A stretch of DNA of 64,000 bases from Bacillus sp. F19 (GTDB lineage: Bacteria > Bacillota > Bacilli > Bacillales > Bacillaceae): positions 1,328,001-1,392,000 of the forward strand of contig CP085710.1 of the NCBI GenBank assembly GCA_023823795.1, read 5' to 3'. Below are positions 16,186 through 25,829 of the stretch, piece by piece. The stretch's first letter is position 1; every line of letters begins with the position of its first letter. Position numbers and translations under genes: made by a program. The notes below the pieces were generated by a model. It saw only the letters and a list, made by a program, of their open reading frames with translations. It ran no database searches and had not been told where the DNA came from.

Positions 16186-18522
16186 ATGTCTAGTCATTCA
16201 TTTGAATTTATCCAAAATTTGAATCCTGACTTATCTCAGTTAGGAATGATTATTGACAAAATTTTCTATGCGGATCCGCATGGAGTGTTAGTTAAAGGAA
16301 GGTTATTCGCAGAGCAGTTGTCAAAAGATGTAGTAAAACGTGAAGCGGGATTAGAGAACCTTCTTTATGTAAGACAAGTTGAAAGAATTGACGGATTAGA
16401 AAAAGAAGGATTATTAACAAATGAGATTGCTAAATCATTCGACTCCATACGTTATTTAGGAAATCAAGCTTCACATAAGAATAGTAATTTTGACCTGGAA
16501 ACAGCATTAAAAATGCATAAGAACTTATTCAAAGTGGCTGTTTGGTATATGGAAGTTTATGGTGACTATGAATTCGTGCCACCTAACTATCAGCATCCTT
16601 TATTTAAGGAAAAAGGTTTTAGTAATGAAGAACTAGATGAATTAATAGATAAGAAATTGTCTAATCAGCTTAAAGGATTTCTAGATTTAAATAATAGAAA
16701 AATCAGATTGAATACTATATCAGATATAGATATTGAAAATAGAAATTCTAAAGAAGATACTCATCAAACCTTAGAAAAAAAGGCGAAAATTAGTGGAAAT
16801 GTATTACATGGTAGTAGCTTAATTTATGAGTTATCAAAATTAAAGGAATCTTCTCAAGAAGCTGTGGAAAACGAAAAATCATTTAGTTCTTTTAAAACAT
16901 ATCTTCATGTAGAGCGTCCAATTCAAAACAACATGTATGAAGCTTTAAAGACCTCTGAGAAAAGTAATGTATGCCAGTTGATAATACTAGGTGGAAGTGT
17001 TGGTGACGGTAAGTCACATTTACTTGCTTATATGAATAACACATACCCCGAAATGATGAAGAAGTTCACTATTCATAATGATGCAACGGAAAGCTTTAAT
17101 CCTACAAAAAACTCATTAGATACTTTAGATGAGGTTTTAAAGCCTTTTTCAGATGATTACATTGATAATTCAATTGATAAACAAGTGTTAGCGATTAACT
17201 TAGGTGTACTGCATAATTTCCTAGAATCAAATTATGCAAAAGAAAGTTATACAAAATTAAGTGAATTTATTAATAAATCTGATGTGTTTAATTCAAACAG
17301 CATATCTAAAGATGTTACAGATGAAAATTTCCATTTAATTAGTTTTAGTGACTTCCACACGTTTGAGATTACAAATCAAGGTCCTAAGTCGACATATTTT
17401 AAAGAACTTTTCAACCGTATTACTTCTGAATCAGAGCTTAATCCATTTTATCAAGCTTATATAAAAGATCTCGAAAATGGATATAAAGGTCATGTTATGA
17501 CAAACTATCAGCTTTTTAAGAGAGGAGAAGTACAAGAAAAAATATCTCAATTGTTAATTCAGGCCCTAATCAAACATAAATTAATTATTTCAACAAGGGC
17601 TCTTTTAAATTTCATATACGATATCATTGTTCCAGCAAATTTAGAAGATAATTTGGTCTTTTCTTCCGTAATTGATGAGACGGAATTTTTACTTCCAAAC
17701 TTGCTTTTTGGTAGTAAAGACCGATCTCTTTTACTACAAGTACTTTCTAAATTAGATCCAATTCATGTTCGATCAAAAGAAATAGATCAATTATTGATTG
17801 AGTTAAATAACAGTCACAATGTATCAGATGTTTTTAAATCACAAATAACATCAAATGGTATTGAAGTTTGGATCGATTCTCTAGAAGAGCTAGGACCTTT
17901 TTATGAACTCAGCTCTGCAACAAGAAAAATATTAAATGTATCAATGATTCGGATGGGCTGGTGCCTTTCATCAAATTTAGAACATGTATTCTCTGACTCA
18001 GTATATAAAAGTTATATGACATCTCTATATGCATTTAATACAGGAGACCGTTCAGGACTAATATCTATATATAGAGATACTCTAAAAGCTATTTTTGAGT
18101 GGAAAGGTCAACCAAAGAAAAATACTTCATACATTTATTTAGATGACACTGCAGAAACGATGAAAATTGCTCAATCATTACAACTAAAGCCATATATAAA
18201 ACATCTTCAAGTAGACGTAGATGATGTGCTTAATCGTTTTAAAAAGACGTTAGTGATAGGGTTTCAAGATCAACAAGAAACATTTTTTGAACTACTTGAG
18301 ATAGATTACCCACTATATGAGAAAATTTTAAAAGTTTTAGATGGATACCGTCCTAATAAAAAGGACAAAGATGATGCTATTCAATTTGTTGAGTTTATTG
18401 ATAAGTTAATGAAACTTGGAAGTAGAAAAGAACAATTACTTATCCATCATTCTAATGAAAATTTGAACTTTAAATTAGAGTATGATTCATTCTTTGGACA
18501 ATTTACATTCACGAGGGAGTAA
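16186..18522 (+). CDS. dptF: DptF, phosphorothioation-dependent restriction ATPase
   Basis: First gene of a dptFGH restriction operon that in known systems attacks DNA lacking phosphorothioate marks laid down by DndABCDE. The P-loop GSVGDGKS (residues 270-277) is followed by HNDATESFNPTKNSLDTLDE and LAINLGVLHNF, the characteristic DptF ATPase sequence. At 778 residues it is, from memory, clearly longer than typical DptF (about 500-560). The first 130 or so residues (SQLGMIIDKIFYADPHGVLV, then RYLGNQASHKN) resemble the DUF4145-like domain at the N-terminus of type I restriction subunits. AGAGGTGA precedes the ATG. DptG follows after 2 bp. Confidence 0.85.
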   Translation: MSSHSFEFIQNLNPDLSQLGMIIDKIFYADPHGVLVKGRLFAEQLSKDVVKREAGLENLLYVRQVERIDGLEKEGLLTNEIAKSFDSIRYLGNQASHKNSNFDLETALKMHKNLFKVAVWYMEVYGDYEFVPPNYQHPLFKEKGFSNEELDELIDKKLSNQLKGFLDLNNRKIRLNTISDIDIENRNSKEDTHQTLEKKAKISGNVLHGSSLIYELSKLKESSQEAVENEKSFSSFKTYLHVERPIQNNMYEALKTSEKSNVCQLIILGGSVGDGKSHLLAYMNNTYPEMMKKFTIHNDATESFNPTKNSLDTLDEVLKPFSDDYIDNSIDKQVLAINLGVLHNFLESNYAKESYTKLSEFINKSDVFNSNSISKDVTDENFHLISFSDFHTFEITNQGPKSTYFKELFNRITSESELNPFYQAYIKDLENGYKGHVMTNYQLFKRGEVQEKISQLLIQALIKHKLIISTRALLNFIYDIIVPANLEDNLVFSSVIDETEFLLPNLLFGSKDRSLLLQVLSKLDPIHVRSKEIDQLLIELNNSHNVSDVFKSQITSNGIEVWIDSLEELGPFYELSSATRKILNVSMIRMGWCLSSNLEHVFSDSVYKSYMTSLYAFNTGDRSGLISIYRDTLKAIFEWKGQPKKNTSYIYLDDTAETMKIAQSLQLKPYIKHLQVDVDDVLNRFKKTLVIGFQDQQETFFELLEIDYPLYEKILKVLDGYRPNKKDKDDAIQFVEFIDKLMKLGSRKEQLLIHHSNENLNFKLEYDSFFGQFTFTRE

Positions 18523-18524
18523 CT

Positions 18525-19907
18525 ATGGATTATAATCAAAATCTAATTGAATTAAGACGGTATTTAGGAGTTAAACCAGATAAAAAAGGATTGACTCATA
18601 ATATAAATAAACATGCTCCTTATTTTCCATTTCCGACTAGAGCTTCGGAGCGTGCTAGGTTCGCCAGGGGTTTCGATGGTGTAGTAGGGGAGTTCACTAG
18701 ACTTGTCAGTAATCATTCATTAAAGGAAAAAATTGAAATCGAAGATATCATTAAGGGAATTAGTGATAAAGTACAAATGGATATTCATGATACACCCTAT
18801 TTTCAAAGATTAATGAAATTGTATCTTGCTGACAATCATTCGTCTATGAAAGTCTTCCATCCACATATTTTTCAATATTTTCAAAGGACAGAAGGAGATG
18901 AAGGAAAAGGTGAAGCAGAAATAGCTCTATTACTTAGGGATATTTATATTAAAAGTAATGAATCCATTCGGTCAATGTTTGCAAAAGGAAATTCTGATCA
19001 TGTAATATCAAAATTGATACTAGATCAGCTTGATTATTTAGTAGTAAAAGAAAAAGCTAATAAATATGTTGGTAAATTACCTCATATTACAGACCTGTTT
19101 AATGAAGATATTTCATATTTAGCTAAATATCCTGAATATTTTACTGTCAACTTAAGTCTTTTCTTATCATATTATTATTTCTTTTACATTTCACAGCTTT
19201 CATTAAAGCTTAGTCAAAAGTTTATTGCAGATTCTTCTAAAGTGAATGAACTGTTTTATATGTTGGATTGGGAAGGTCCAGGTAAAAGTAGGAAAAGCTA
19301 TACTAAAGGATATAATTTGATAAAAGATTCTTTAAGAAATTTACTTATACAGGTAAATACACTAGAACATGTGAATTCTCTTCAAGGTACACATGGTTTA
19401 TCCTATCCAGAGTTGGTAGATTTTTATAATGGAATTTCAGTTATTGAACAAACAGAGTTAAGTAATGTATTAACTAATTGGATACTTGAATATAGAGGTT
19501 TAATGGAATTGGAGCAGATAAAAGAGTTACCAGAAAAATATGACGAATTAATCATTTCTTTATACAACAGTATTGAAGAAGTTCATACAAAATTACCAAC
19601 TAAACAAGGAACAAAGAGTAGGTATTCATTATCTTTAGAACAAATTGGGAAAAAATACTTCCTTAAAACAAGGGGTTCTTTGGGTTATATGTTAAATATA
19701 AAACAAGAATTATTATTGTTAATTACAACTGTTGTGGTAAAGGATGAAAGAAAGTCTTTAAAATCGGTATTTGAAGGACTAGAAAAAAGAGGTCTTTTTT
19801 TTGATAGATACTCAAAGGAAGGCATAGTTGAACTTTATGATAAATTAAATCTATTGGATAAAAAGAGTGATAGTGGAGATGCCCAATATGTTAAACCAAT
19901 TTTATAA
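18525..19907 (+). CDS. dptG: DptG, phosphorothioation-dependent restriction protein
   Basis: Middle gene of the dptFGH operon, 460 residues, the normal size of DptG. It has no recognisable catalytic motif; the sequence is helical throughout, with a hydrophobic tyrosine-rich stretch (FLSYYYFFYISQLSLKL) near residue 210 that is more likely a packed helix than a membrane span. The assignment rests on the N-terminal region (NINKHAPYFPFPTRASERARF), length and position between clear DptF and DptH genes. GAGGGAG precedes the ATG, 2 bp after the dptF stop. The last 20 bp overlap dptH, a sign of tight translational coupling. Probably a scaffold or DNA-binding subunit. Confidence 0.8.
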   Translation: MDYNQNLIELRRYLGVKPDKKGLTHNINKHAPYFPFPTRASERARFARGFDGVVGEFTRLVSNHSLKEKIEIEDIIKGISDKVQMDIHDTPYFQRLMKLYLADNHSSMKVFHPHIFQYFQRTEGDEGKGEAEIALLLRDIYIKSNESIRSMFAKGNSDHVISKLILDQLDYLVVKEKANKYVGKLPHITDLFNEDISYLAKYPEYFTVNLSLFLSYYYFFYISQLSLKLSQKFIADSSKVNELFYMLDWEGPGKSRKSYTKGYNLIKDSLRNLLIQVNTLEHVNSLQGTHGLSYPELVDFYNGISVIEQTELSNVLTNWILEYRGLMELEQIKELPEKYDELIISLYNSIEEVHTKLPTKQGTKSRYSLSLEQIGKKYFLKTRGSLGYMLNIKQELLLLITTVVVKDERKSLKSVFEGLEKRGLFFDRYSKEGIVELYDKLNLLDKKSDSGDAQYVKPIL

Positions 19908-22900
19908 TTATTTATCTGACAAGCTAATTCAATTTTTCCAAGGACAATCTTTAGAAGGTGGAGAACGATACTACCTTCAATTTGAAGATGAAAAACAGGT
20001 CTCAGATTTATATAAAGTCTTAAAAACGAAAGACATTGCAGCGGATTTTGATTATCAACATAAATTAGGTTCTCCATATTCTACATTTTCACTGAATTTT
20101 GGTGAATTTAGAGTAGTAGTAGCTGCTACAATAGAGAATGTTACACCTGACTTTCTTGTGACTTTACGAAATGAAGTCGGAGAACAAAAAGATAAATGGT
20201 CTAAAACGGCACTTCTTAGTATTTGTCATGAAACTCTTGATAGTATTCGAGGTGGGAGTAGTGATCTGCAAAAAGAAGGATTGCCCTTCCATGTAAAATC
20301 TATCACAAAGAATTTAAAAAAAGAAATTGAAAACTCAATATTATCAAAATCAGAAAAAGAGGTTGCTCAGTTTTATTTGAATCAAAAATTAGAAGACATG
20401 ATATTGCAACCAGCTCTTTGGGATTTTGCAGAAGTATTGGCATTGTTATCTCAAGGTAAGATAAAAAAAGAAGATTATCCAAATCTAGGTGTCTTCTATG
20501 ATGAAAACCTTGAGCAGTATACTCCATCTCAAATTCGAAAAAGATTACAAGAAAACCACGAGTTTTTTGAAAAGATTCAGCATTTCCATGAATATGAAAA
20601 CTTAAGTCAACAACTTGAAAAGCTCTTCGATGAGAGAGGAGTTACACGACTTAAGAAAGAGGATTGGAAGGAAGAATCCTTTGTCTTTATTAAAGAATCA
20701 AATGAACGTAACCAGCCTGTAAGAAAACCTTTAGGGTATATTGGATCTAATAAAACAATAACTAAGGATAACCTTATATACTGGGACAAGGCTCAACAAG
20801 AAACGAAATCTGGATTACGGAAACGTCATATTATCATTTTTAATCCTGAAAAATATGAAGGTATTGAAATAGATTTTGAATTCGATCAGACGTTGAAAAA
20901 AGAGTTTATTCATATTAAAAATCGTGATATCTGTACAGTTTCTGGTAAGAAATTAAAATTGAATATACCGACTAATAAAGATGAAGTAACGTTCCAAAAA
21001 GTAGTTTATACACATGAAAATGATTCGAAATCAAAGTATGAGTTTCATATTGCAATTGTAGGATGTGTATCTGAGGTATTACAAGGAATCAAAACCTATT
21101 ACGAAATTAATGTAAAAGAAAAACAAATTATCATTAACAACAAAGGTGAAGCTATTGTTTTCGGTCAAAATATTGAGTCCCCTACTGAGATTGTTTTAGA
21201 TGAGGATGACCTGACTGTAGCTGTATCATCTCATATGGAAGGTATTAAAATATCTTCTTTATCACCTGCCTGGGGTGATGGAATTTTAAGTTTTTATTTA
21301 GCATTAAATGATACCAAAATCCCTTTTGTTGCAAAGGACTTAATAATACGATCAGCACCAGTGTTAGGAAAAAGAATTTGGAAGCTAAAGAGGGAATATC
21401 AAGCACATTTTCAATATGTAAATAAAAAGCTTCAGCAAGGGACAAGAGAATATTATCCTCGAGACGAATTCAAAGAGTTCTTAGAATATGAACAACTTTG
21501 GATTCAAAATGGTTATAAATTTGCTTTAAAATCAATTAGTGGTTTAGAGGAAATTCCTTTGGAACTACCAGTTAATCTATTGAATGCTTATTTATCTTTA
21601 GTCTCTTTTTATCGCGAAAATAATCTTTTACCAAGCTTAGCTTATATGGACCAGACACTTTTACAACTGTCAAGGGAATATCTCCAGGCGTTTAACGATG
21701 AAATTTCATCCATTGAAGAGAATAAAATTCCTAGCGATAATCAATTATCCATTTTGAAGCTAGGTACAGTAGAAGAAACTGGTCAAATTCTACTTACACC
21801 ATTGCATCCTATTAACGTGGCCTATCAAGTTGCAATTAACGAACATATAGGAAACGAAGAAATTGAAACTCACATATTGGATAGATTACAGCCGCATAAC
21901 TTACTTCCATATATGTACGGTAATAACGATGAATTGTTTCGTCCTTTAATGGTGAGTGACGCTTGGGAATGGACTACATATCAACCTGTTAAGAAGGTTG
22001 CGGTGGGTCAGTCAAATGAATTTTTGGCTAAAGTGATTGAAGAAAAAGTTATTCAATTTGTTGATCATTTTAATTATCTTTTTGTTCCTGAAGCGAAATC
22101 ACCGCTTAAAATAAATGTTATTCAAATTTCAAATGATGAGGAAGTATTAAAAGGATTTATTAATTATTTGAAAAAACAAATTGAAAAAAATGGACCACAA
22201 AAAGTGGTTCCAATTGAAGTTGCTTTATTTAATGGAGTGGATGTAATTAGTTCTTTTGAACAATTTTCACTTCTTGACGATGTAAATGAGGTTCAGGACA
22301 AGTATAAAATATCGTTTGAATCAAAAAACATAGATCCGGTCGACTTACTTAGGATTATTAGAGAAAAAATTCATTATTACAAATTAAGTGACGAGGGTGA
22401 ATATCAATACGCTCATATATCATTCTATAAAATGAACACTCAAGATGCAGAAGCGAAAGATAATATGGATGAGATAGAGACTGGTTTATCCTTGAATGGT
22501 TTATTATCATCTGTAACTTCTGTAGCGGGAAGAAAAGATTATCGAACGGGTTTTGGAACCAAAAATGTACTGTTAAATGAAAATTTATTAATAAAAACTG
22601 CCAAAAGTATAAATGAGTTGGCTTCTAACCTTGAAAAGGGCGGAGTAAATCCTTATTTAAAAAATAAAAGTATTGTTACGAGAACTTCTGCGATGAGGGA
22701 AGAAGTACTAGATAAGTTATATGACTCGTCTTATTGGGTTACTTTTATTGATCCTAACGTTGGATTAGATTTTTTCCAGAAATCAAAGAGAGAGTTACTC
22801 GTCATTCATTATAGTGATCAGTTTAATTCATCAGATCAATATGTGGCAATAACTGTAACCGATAAAGCCAATCAATATAGAAATGTAATAAAACAATATT

Positions 22901-25077
22901 TACAGGAAAATAAAGTTACAGCAAGAAATGAAAATATAGATGACGCTATTCGAGCATTTAATACTATAAATGGAGAATGGTTATTACGAGTTATTGGAAG
23001 TAAAGGACATTTCTCTAGAGAGAAAGTGAGTATTATTTCAGCTATTAAATACTCTTTAAGTTATTTCTATCATCCTAATATTGTCTGGGTACCAATATCG
23101 CTCGAAGAAATATTGCGCGTTTCTGGAGCAGTGAAATTAAGCAAAAGTGAAGGCGTTTTTACCGCAAAAAACCTAGGAGTGAAAGGGTCTCATAGCGATG
23201 ATTTACTGCTTATTGGTTTAGAAATAACAGATGAGGATAAACTCTATCTGCATTATTATCCTATTGAAGTGAAAATAGGAATTAATCAAGATTCCGTGAT
23301 TACTAAAGCAAAAGACCAAATAAGAAAGACAAAATATTTATTAGATAAAGAACTTAGAAAAACAGATGAAGAAGGAAAACGTGTATTTACAAATAAGTTC
23401 TTCAGAAACTTTTTTATTCAGCTGTTTTTAGCGAATTCTCAAAAATTTATTATGAATAACATTTGGCCAGAGAGCTCATATAAGGTTATAGATAAAGTAA
23501 AAGCTCGGTTATTAAATGATGATTACGAGGTAGGACATCATTTAACACCTTATATAGGAAATGGAGCCGTATTATCTTTTAGAAAAGAGGCTACTTGGAG
23601 ATCTTCCAAGATTGAAGAAAATGTCCTAATATTAGAGCTTACTGAAGAAGATGCATACACTGGTGTTGTTGAAGAAATTGAAGTAATTAAAGGAAGAATT
23701 CAATCTGGAAATACAGATATTCGAAAATCTATTTTGCTGTCTAATAGACATAGTGATGGGGTTATTGATGAAGATTATGATGATTCATTATCAACTTTGG
23801 AGACGGATAAACCTTCCAGTAAAGAAGATGATAATGAGTTTTTACCCACAGATAAAATTGAAGGTAATGACAAACCTATTAATAAAGACGTGGTTGAAAT
23901 TGAAATACCAATAATAAAACCAAAGCCGAGCAAAGAATTATCAAAAGTAAGAGTTTTATTAGGAAATGCTGAGGGTTCTACTAAAGATGTATATTGGGAA
24001 TATGGACATCCACAATTAGCAAATAGACATATTCTTATATCTGGAAAATCTGGACAAGGTAAATCCTATTTTATTCAATGTATGTTAATGGAATTATGTT
24101 CACAAGGTATATCTAGCATTATTTTTGATTATACCGATGGATTTAAAAAATCCAAACTTGAGCCAGAATTTAAGGAACAATTAGGCGATAAAATAGAACA
24201 ATTTCTTGTTGCACGTGATAAGTTCCCTATCAATCCTTTTAAGCGGAATCAAAAAGAATTGGATGAAGATGAATATATTCAGGAAGACTTTTCAGATGTT
24301 GCAGAAAGAATGAAAAGTGTTTTGGCTTCTATTTATAAGGATTTAGGAATTCAACAACAAAATGCAATTTATCAGGCAATTATGCGTGGAATGAGTAAAC
24401 ACGGCGATAACATGAATCTTGAGAAACTACGCGAGGAATTAGACCAGGATACATCAGGGCCTGCTAAAACTGCACTTTCTCAGCTGAATCCTATGATAGA
24501 CAAAAATCCATTTAATCATATTAAACAATATGATTGGGCTGAATTAGAGGAAAAACAAGGAAAAGTATTTATTATCCAACTAGCTGGATTTACTCGTGAT
24601 GTTCAACTTATGATAACAGAATTTATATTATGGGATTTATGGTACTACAAGCTGCAATATGGTAGACAGAACATACCATTACCAGTAATTCTAGACGAAG
24701 CCCAAAATCTAGATCATGGTGAAAAATCACCAAGTGCCAAAGTTTTGACAGAAGGTCGTAAATTCGGTTGGTCAGGATGGTATGCTACTCAGTTCTTAAA
24801 AGGGTTGCTTTCCACAGATGAAATTTCAAGACTGCAAATGGCGAGCCATAAAATCTATTTCGCACCACCAGACTCAGAAATAAGCAGCATTGCTTCTGTA
24901 CTATCTCATGATGCAAATTCCCGAAAAGAATGGGAAAAGGCTTTAGCTTCGTTACATAAAGGCCAGTGTATTTCCTACGGTCCAATGTTAATGGAGGATA
25001 AATCTTTGAAACAGGTTAAGCCGATAATAATTGATATTGCTACATTAACAGAAAGAATAAAAAGAATGAACCCTTAA
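19888..25077 (+). CDS. dptH: DptH, HerA-like translocase with nuclease-like motif
   Basis: Last and largest dptFGH gene, about 1729 residues. The C-terminal third is a HerA/FtsK-type ATPase with Walker A GKSGQGKS (1386-1393) and Walker B PVILDEAQNL (Asp1603, Glu1604). Upstream, HSDDLLLIGLE and PIEVKIG (Asp1104/Asp1105, Glu1127, Lys1129) fit a PD-(D/E)XK nuclease core. An acidic, low-complexity linker lies near 1290-1345. The N-terminal 1000 residues have no recognised domain. ATG 19888 with GGAG 9 bp upstream is preferred to GTG 19867; it overlaps dptG by 20 bp. By analogy it would translocate and cut unmodified DNA with DptF and DptG. Confidence 0.85.
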   Translation: MLNQFYNYLSDKLIQFFQGQSLEGGERYYLQFEDEKQVSDLYKVLKTKDIAADFDYQHKLGSPYSTFSLNFGEFRVVVAATIENVTPDFLVTLRNEVGEQKDKWSKTALLSICHETLDSIRGGSSDLQKEGLPFHVKSITKNLKKEIENSILSKSEKEVAQFYLNQKLEDMILQPALWDFAEVLALLSQGKIKKEDYPNLGVFYDENLEQYTPSQIRKRLQENHEFFEKIQHFHEYENLSQQLEKLFDERGVTRLKKEDWKEESFVFIKESNERNQPVRKPLGYIGSNKTITKDNLIYWDKAQQETKSGLRKRHIIIFNPEKYEGIEIDFEFDQTLKKEFIHIKNRDICTVSGKKLKLNIPTNKDEVTFQKVVYTHENDSKSKYEFHIAIVGCVSEVLQGIKTYYEINVKEKQIIINNKGEAIVFGQNIESPTEIVLDEDDLTVAVSSHMEGIKISSLSPAWGDGILSFYLALNDTKIPFVAKDLIIRSAPVLGKRIWKLKREYQAHFQYVNKKLQQGTREYYPRDEFKEFLEYEQLWIQNGYKFALKSISGLEEIPLELPVNLLNAYLSLVSFYRENNLLPSLAYMDQTLLQLSREYLQAFNDEISSIEENKIPSDNQLSILKLGTVEETGQILLTPLHPINVAYQVAINEHIGNEEIETHILDRLQPHNLLPYMYGNNDELFRPLMVSDAWEWTTYQPVKKVAVGQSNEFLAKVIEEKVIQFVDHFNYLFVPEAKSPLKINVIQISNDEEVLKGFINYLKKQIEKNGPQKVVPIEVALFNGVDVISSFEQFSLLDDVNEVQDKYKISFESKNIDPVDLLRIIREKIHYYKLSDEGEYQYAHISFYKMNTQDAEAKDNMDEIETGLSLNGLLSSVTSVAGRKDYRTGFGTKNVLLNENLLIKTAKSINELASNLEKGGVNPYLKNKSIVTRTSAMREEVLDKLYDSSYWVTFIDPNVGLDFFQKSKRELLVIHYSDQFNSSDQYVAITVTDKANQYRNVIKQYLQENKVTARNENIDDAIRAFNTINGEWLLRVIGSKGHFSREKVSIISAIKYSLSYFYHPNIVWVPISLEEILRVSGAVKLSKSEGVFTAKNLGVKGSHSDDLLLIGLEITDEDKLYLHYYPIEVKIGINQDSVITKAKDQIRKTKYLLDKELRKTDEEGKRVFTNKFFRNFFIQLFLANSQKFIMNNIWPESSYKVIDKVKARLLNDDYEVGHHLTPYIGNGAVLSFRKEATWRSSKIEENVLILELTEEDAYTGVVEEIEVIKGRIQSGNTDIRKSILLSNRHSDGVIDEDYDDSLSTLETDKPSSKEDDNEFLPTDKIEGNDKPINKDVVEIEIPIIKPKPSKELSKVRVLLGNAEGSTKDVYWEYGHPQLANRHILISGKSGQGKSYFIQCMLMELCSQGISSIIFDYTDGFKKSKLEPEFKEQLGDKIEQFLVARDKFPINPFKRNQKELDEDEYIQEDFSDVAERMKSVLASIYKDLGIQQQNAIYQAIMRGMSKHGDNMNLEKLREELDQDTSGPAKTALSQLNPMIDKNPFNHIKQYDWAELEEKQGKVFIIQLAGFTRDVQLMITEFILWDLWYYKLQYGRQNIPLPVILDEAQNLDHGEKSPSAKVLTEGRKFGWSGWYATQFLKGLLSTDEISRLQMASHKIYFAPPDSEISSIASVLSHDANSRKEWEKALASLHKGQCISYGPMLMEDKSLKQVKPIIIDIATLTERIKRMNP

Positions 25078-25087
25078 TAAAAAATAT

Positions 25088-25121
25088 TGGAGCTGAAAAA
25101 TTTTCAGCTCCATTTTTATTT
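25088..25121 (+). terminator. Terminator of the dptFGH operon
   Basis: TGGAGCTGAAAA (25088-25099) and TTTTCAGCTCCA (25101-25112) form a 12-bp stem followed by TTTTTATTT. It starts 10 bp after the dptH stop. Confidence 0.9.
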
Positions 25122-25217
25122 AAATTTCTCAACGACTTTTTTGATTTTATACTAAATGCTAAATAAGGCGAACGATTTACCTTCAAGATAGAGGTAACTT
25201 TTTGTTGTAAAGATAAG

Positions 25218-25730
25218 TTATTTAACTGGGTTATACGATTTTATTAAGCCATACCTATTTGACCAATCGTAAATATAATCTTTAATTTCTTTTACCCGAA
25301 TATTTGCACTGCACTTACCGTCTCTCTTACCTATCATTGAATTCATTTTCATAACTTCCTGTATTAGTCCTAGATATTCATCATACTCATAACTATCGTT
25401 ATATCCCGGATTTAACCAATGTAAATAAATGAAATAGTCTTTATTTGCAAAGAATTTTAATGTATCGATAGCGCTTTTTTTATACTGTATCGAACATAGT
25501 ACAATATTGGGATCATACCCTACTTGAATAATATCTTCAACTTTCTTTTCACGTTCCTGAGAAGAACCATTTATAAGAAAAACTTTTGTAAACGCTCCTG
25601 TTTGCAATTTCAAATCTCTTTCAGACTTCTGTGTTGTCCTAATATTCGGATCGTTAAATAATGTTTTCCATGTTTCGGATTTTCCAGAGTTTCTATTTCC
25701 AAGAACTGCAATAAGTAACCTTTCATTCAT
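25218..25730 (-). CDS. Small P-loop NTPase of unknown function
   Basis: A 170-residue protein with an N-terminal Walker A GNRNSGKS (residues 11-18) and a hydrophobic strand before it (LLIAVLG), as in small GTPase-like or shuttle P-loop proteins. A Walker B-like strand may be NIVLCSIQY near 75-83. No GTPase NKxD motif is visible. AGGAGGTGG lies 5 bp before the ATG. It is convergent with dptH and AT-rich like the island, so it may be a cargo gene of the defence island; a role in defence is only inferred from position. Confidence 0.6.
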   Translation of the reverse strand: MNERLLIAVLGNRNSGKSETWKTLFNDPNIRTTQKSERDLKLQTGAFTKVFLINGSSQEREKKVEDIIQVGYDPNIVLCSIQYKKSAIDTLKFFANKDYFIYLHWLNPGYNDSYEYDEYLGLIQEVMKMNSMIGKRDGKCSANIRVKEIKDYIYDWSNRYGLIKSYNPVK

Positions 25731-25829
25731 TTCTCCACCTCCTAAAAATTCTATCTAAATATAATATATTTTATTTTTGTGAAAACAGTCCTGCGATTTT
25801 GTTTTATCTTTTAAAATCTTTTACCTTTT

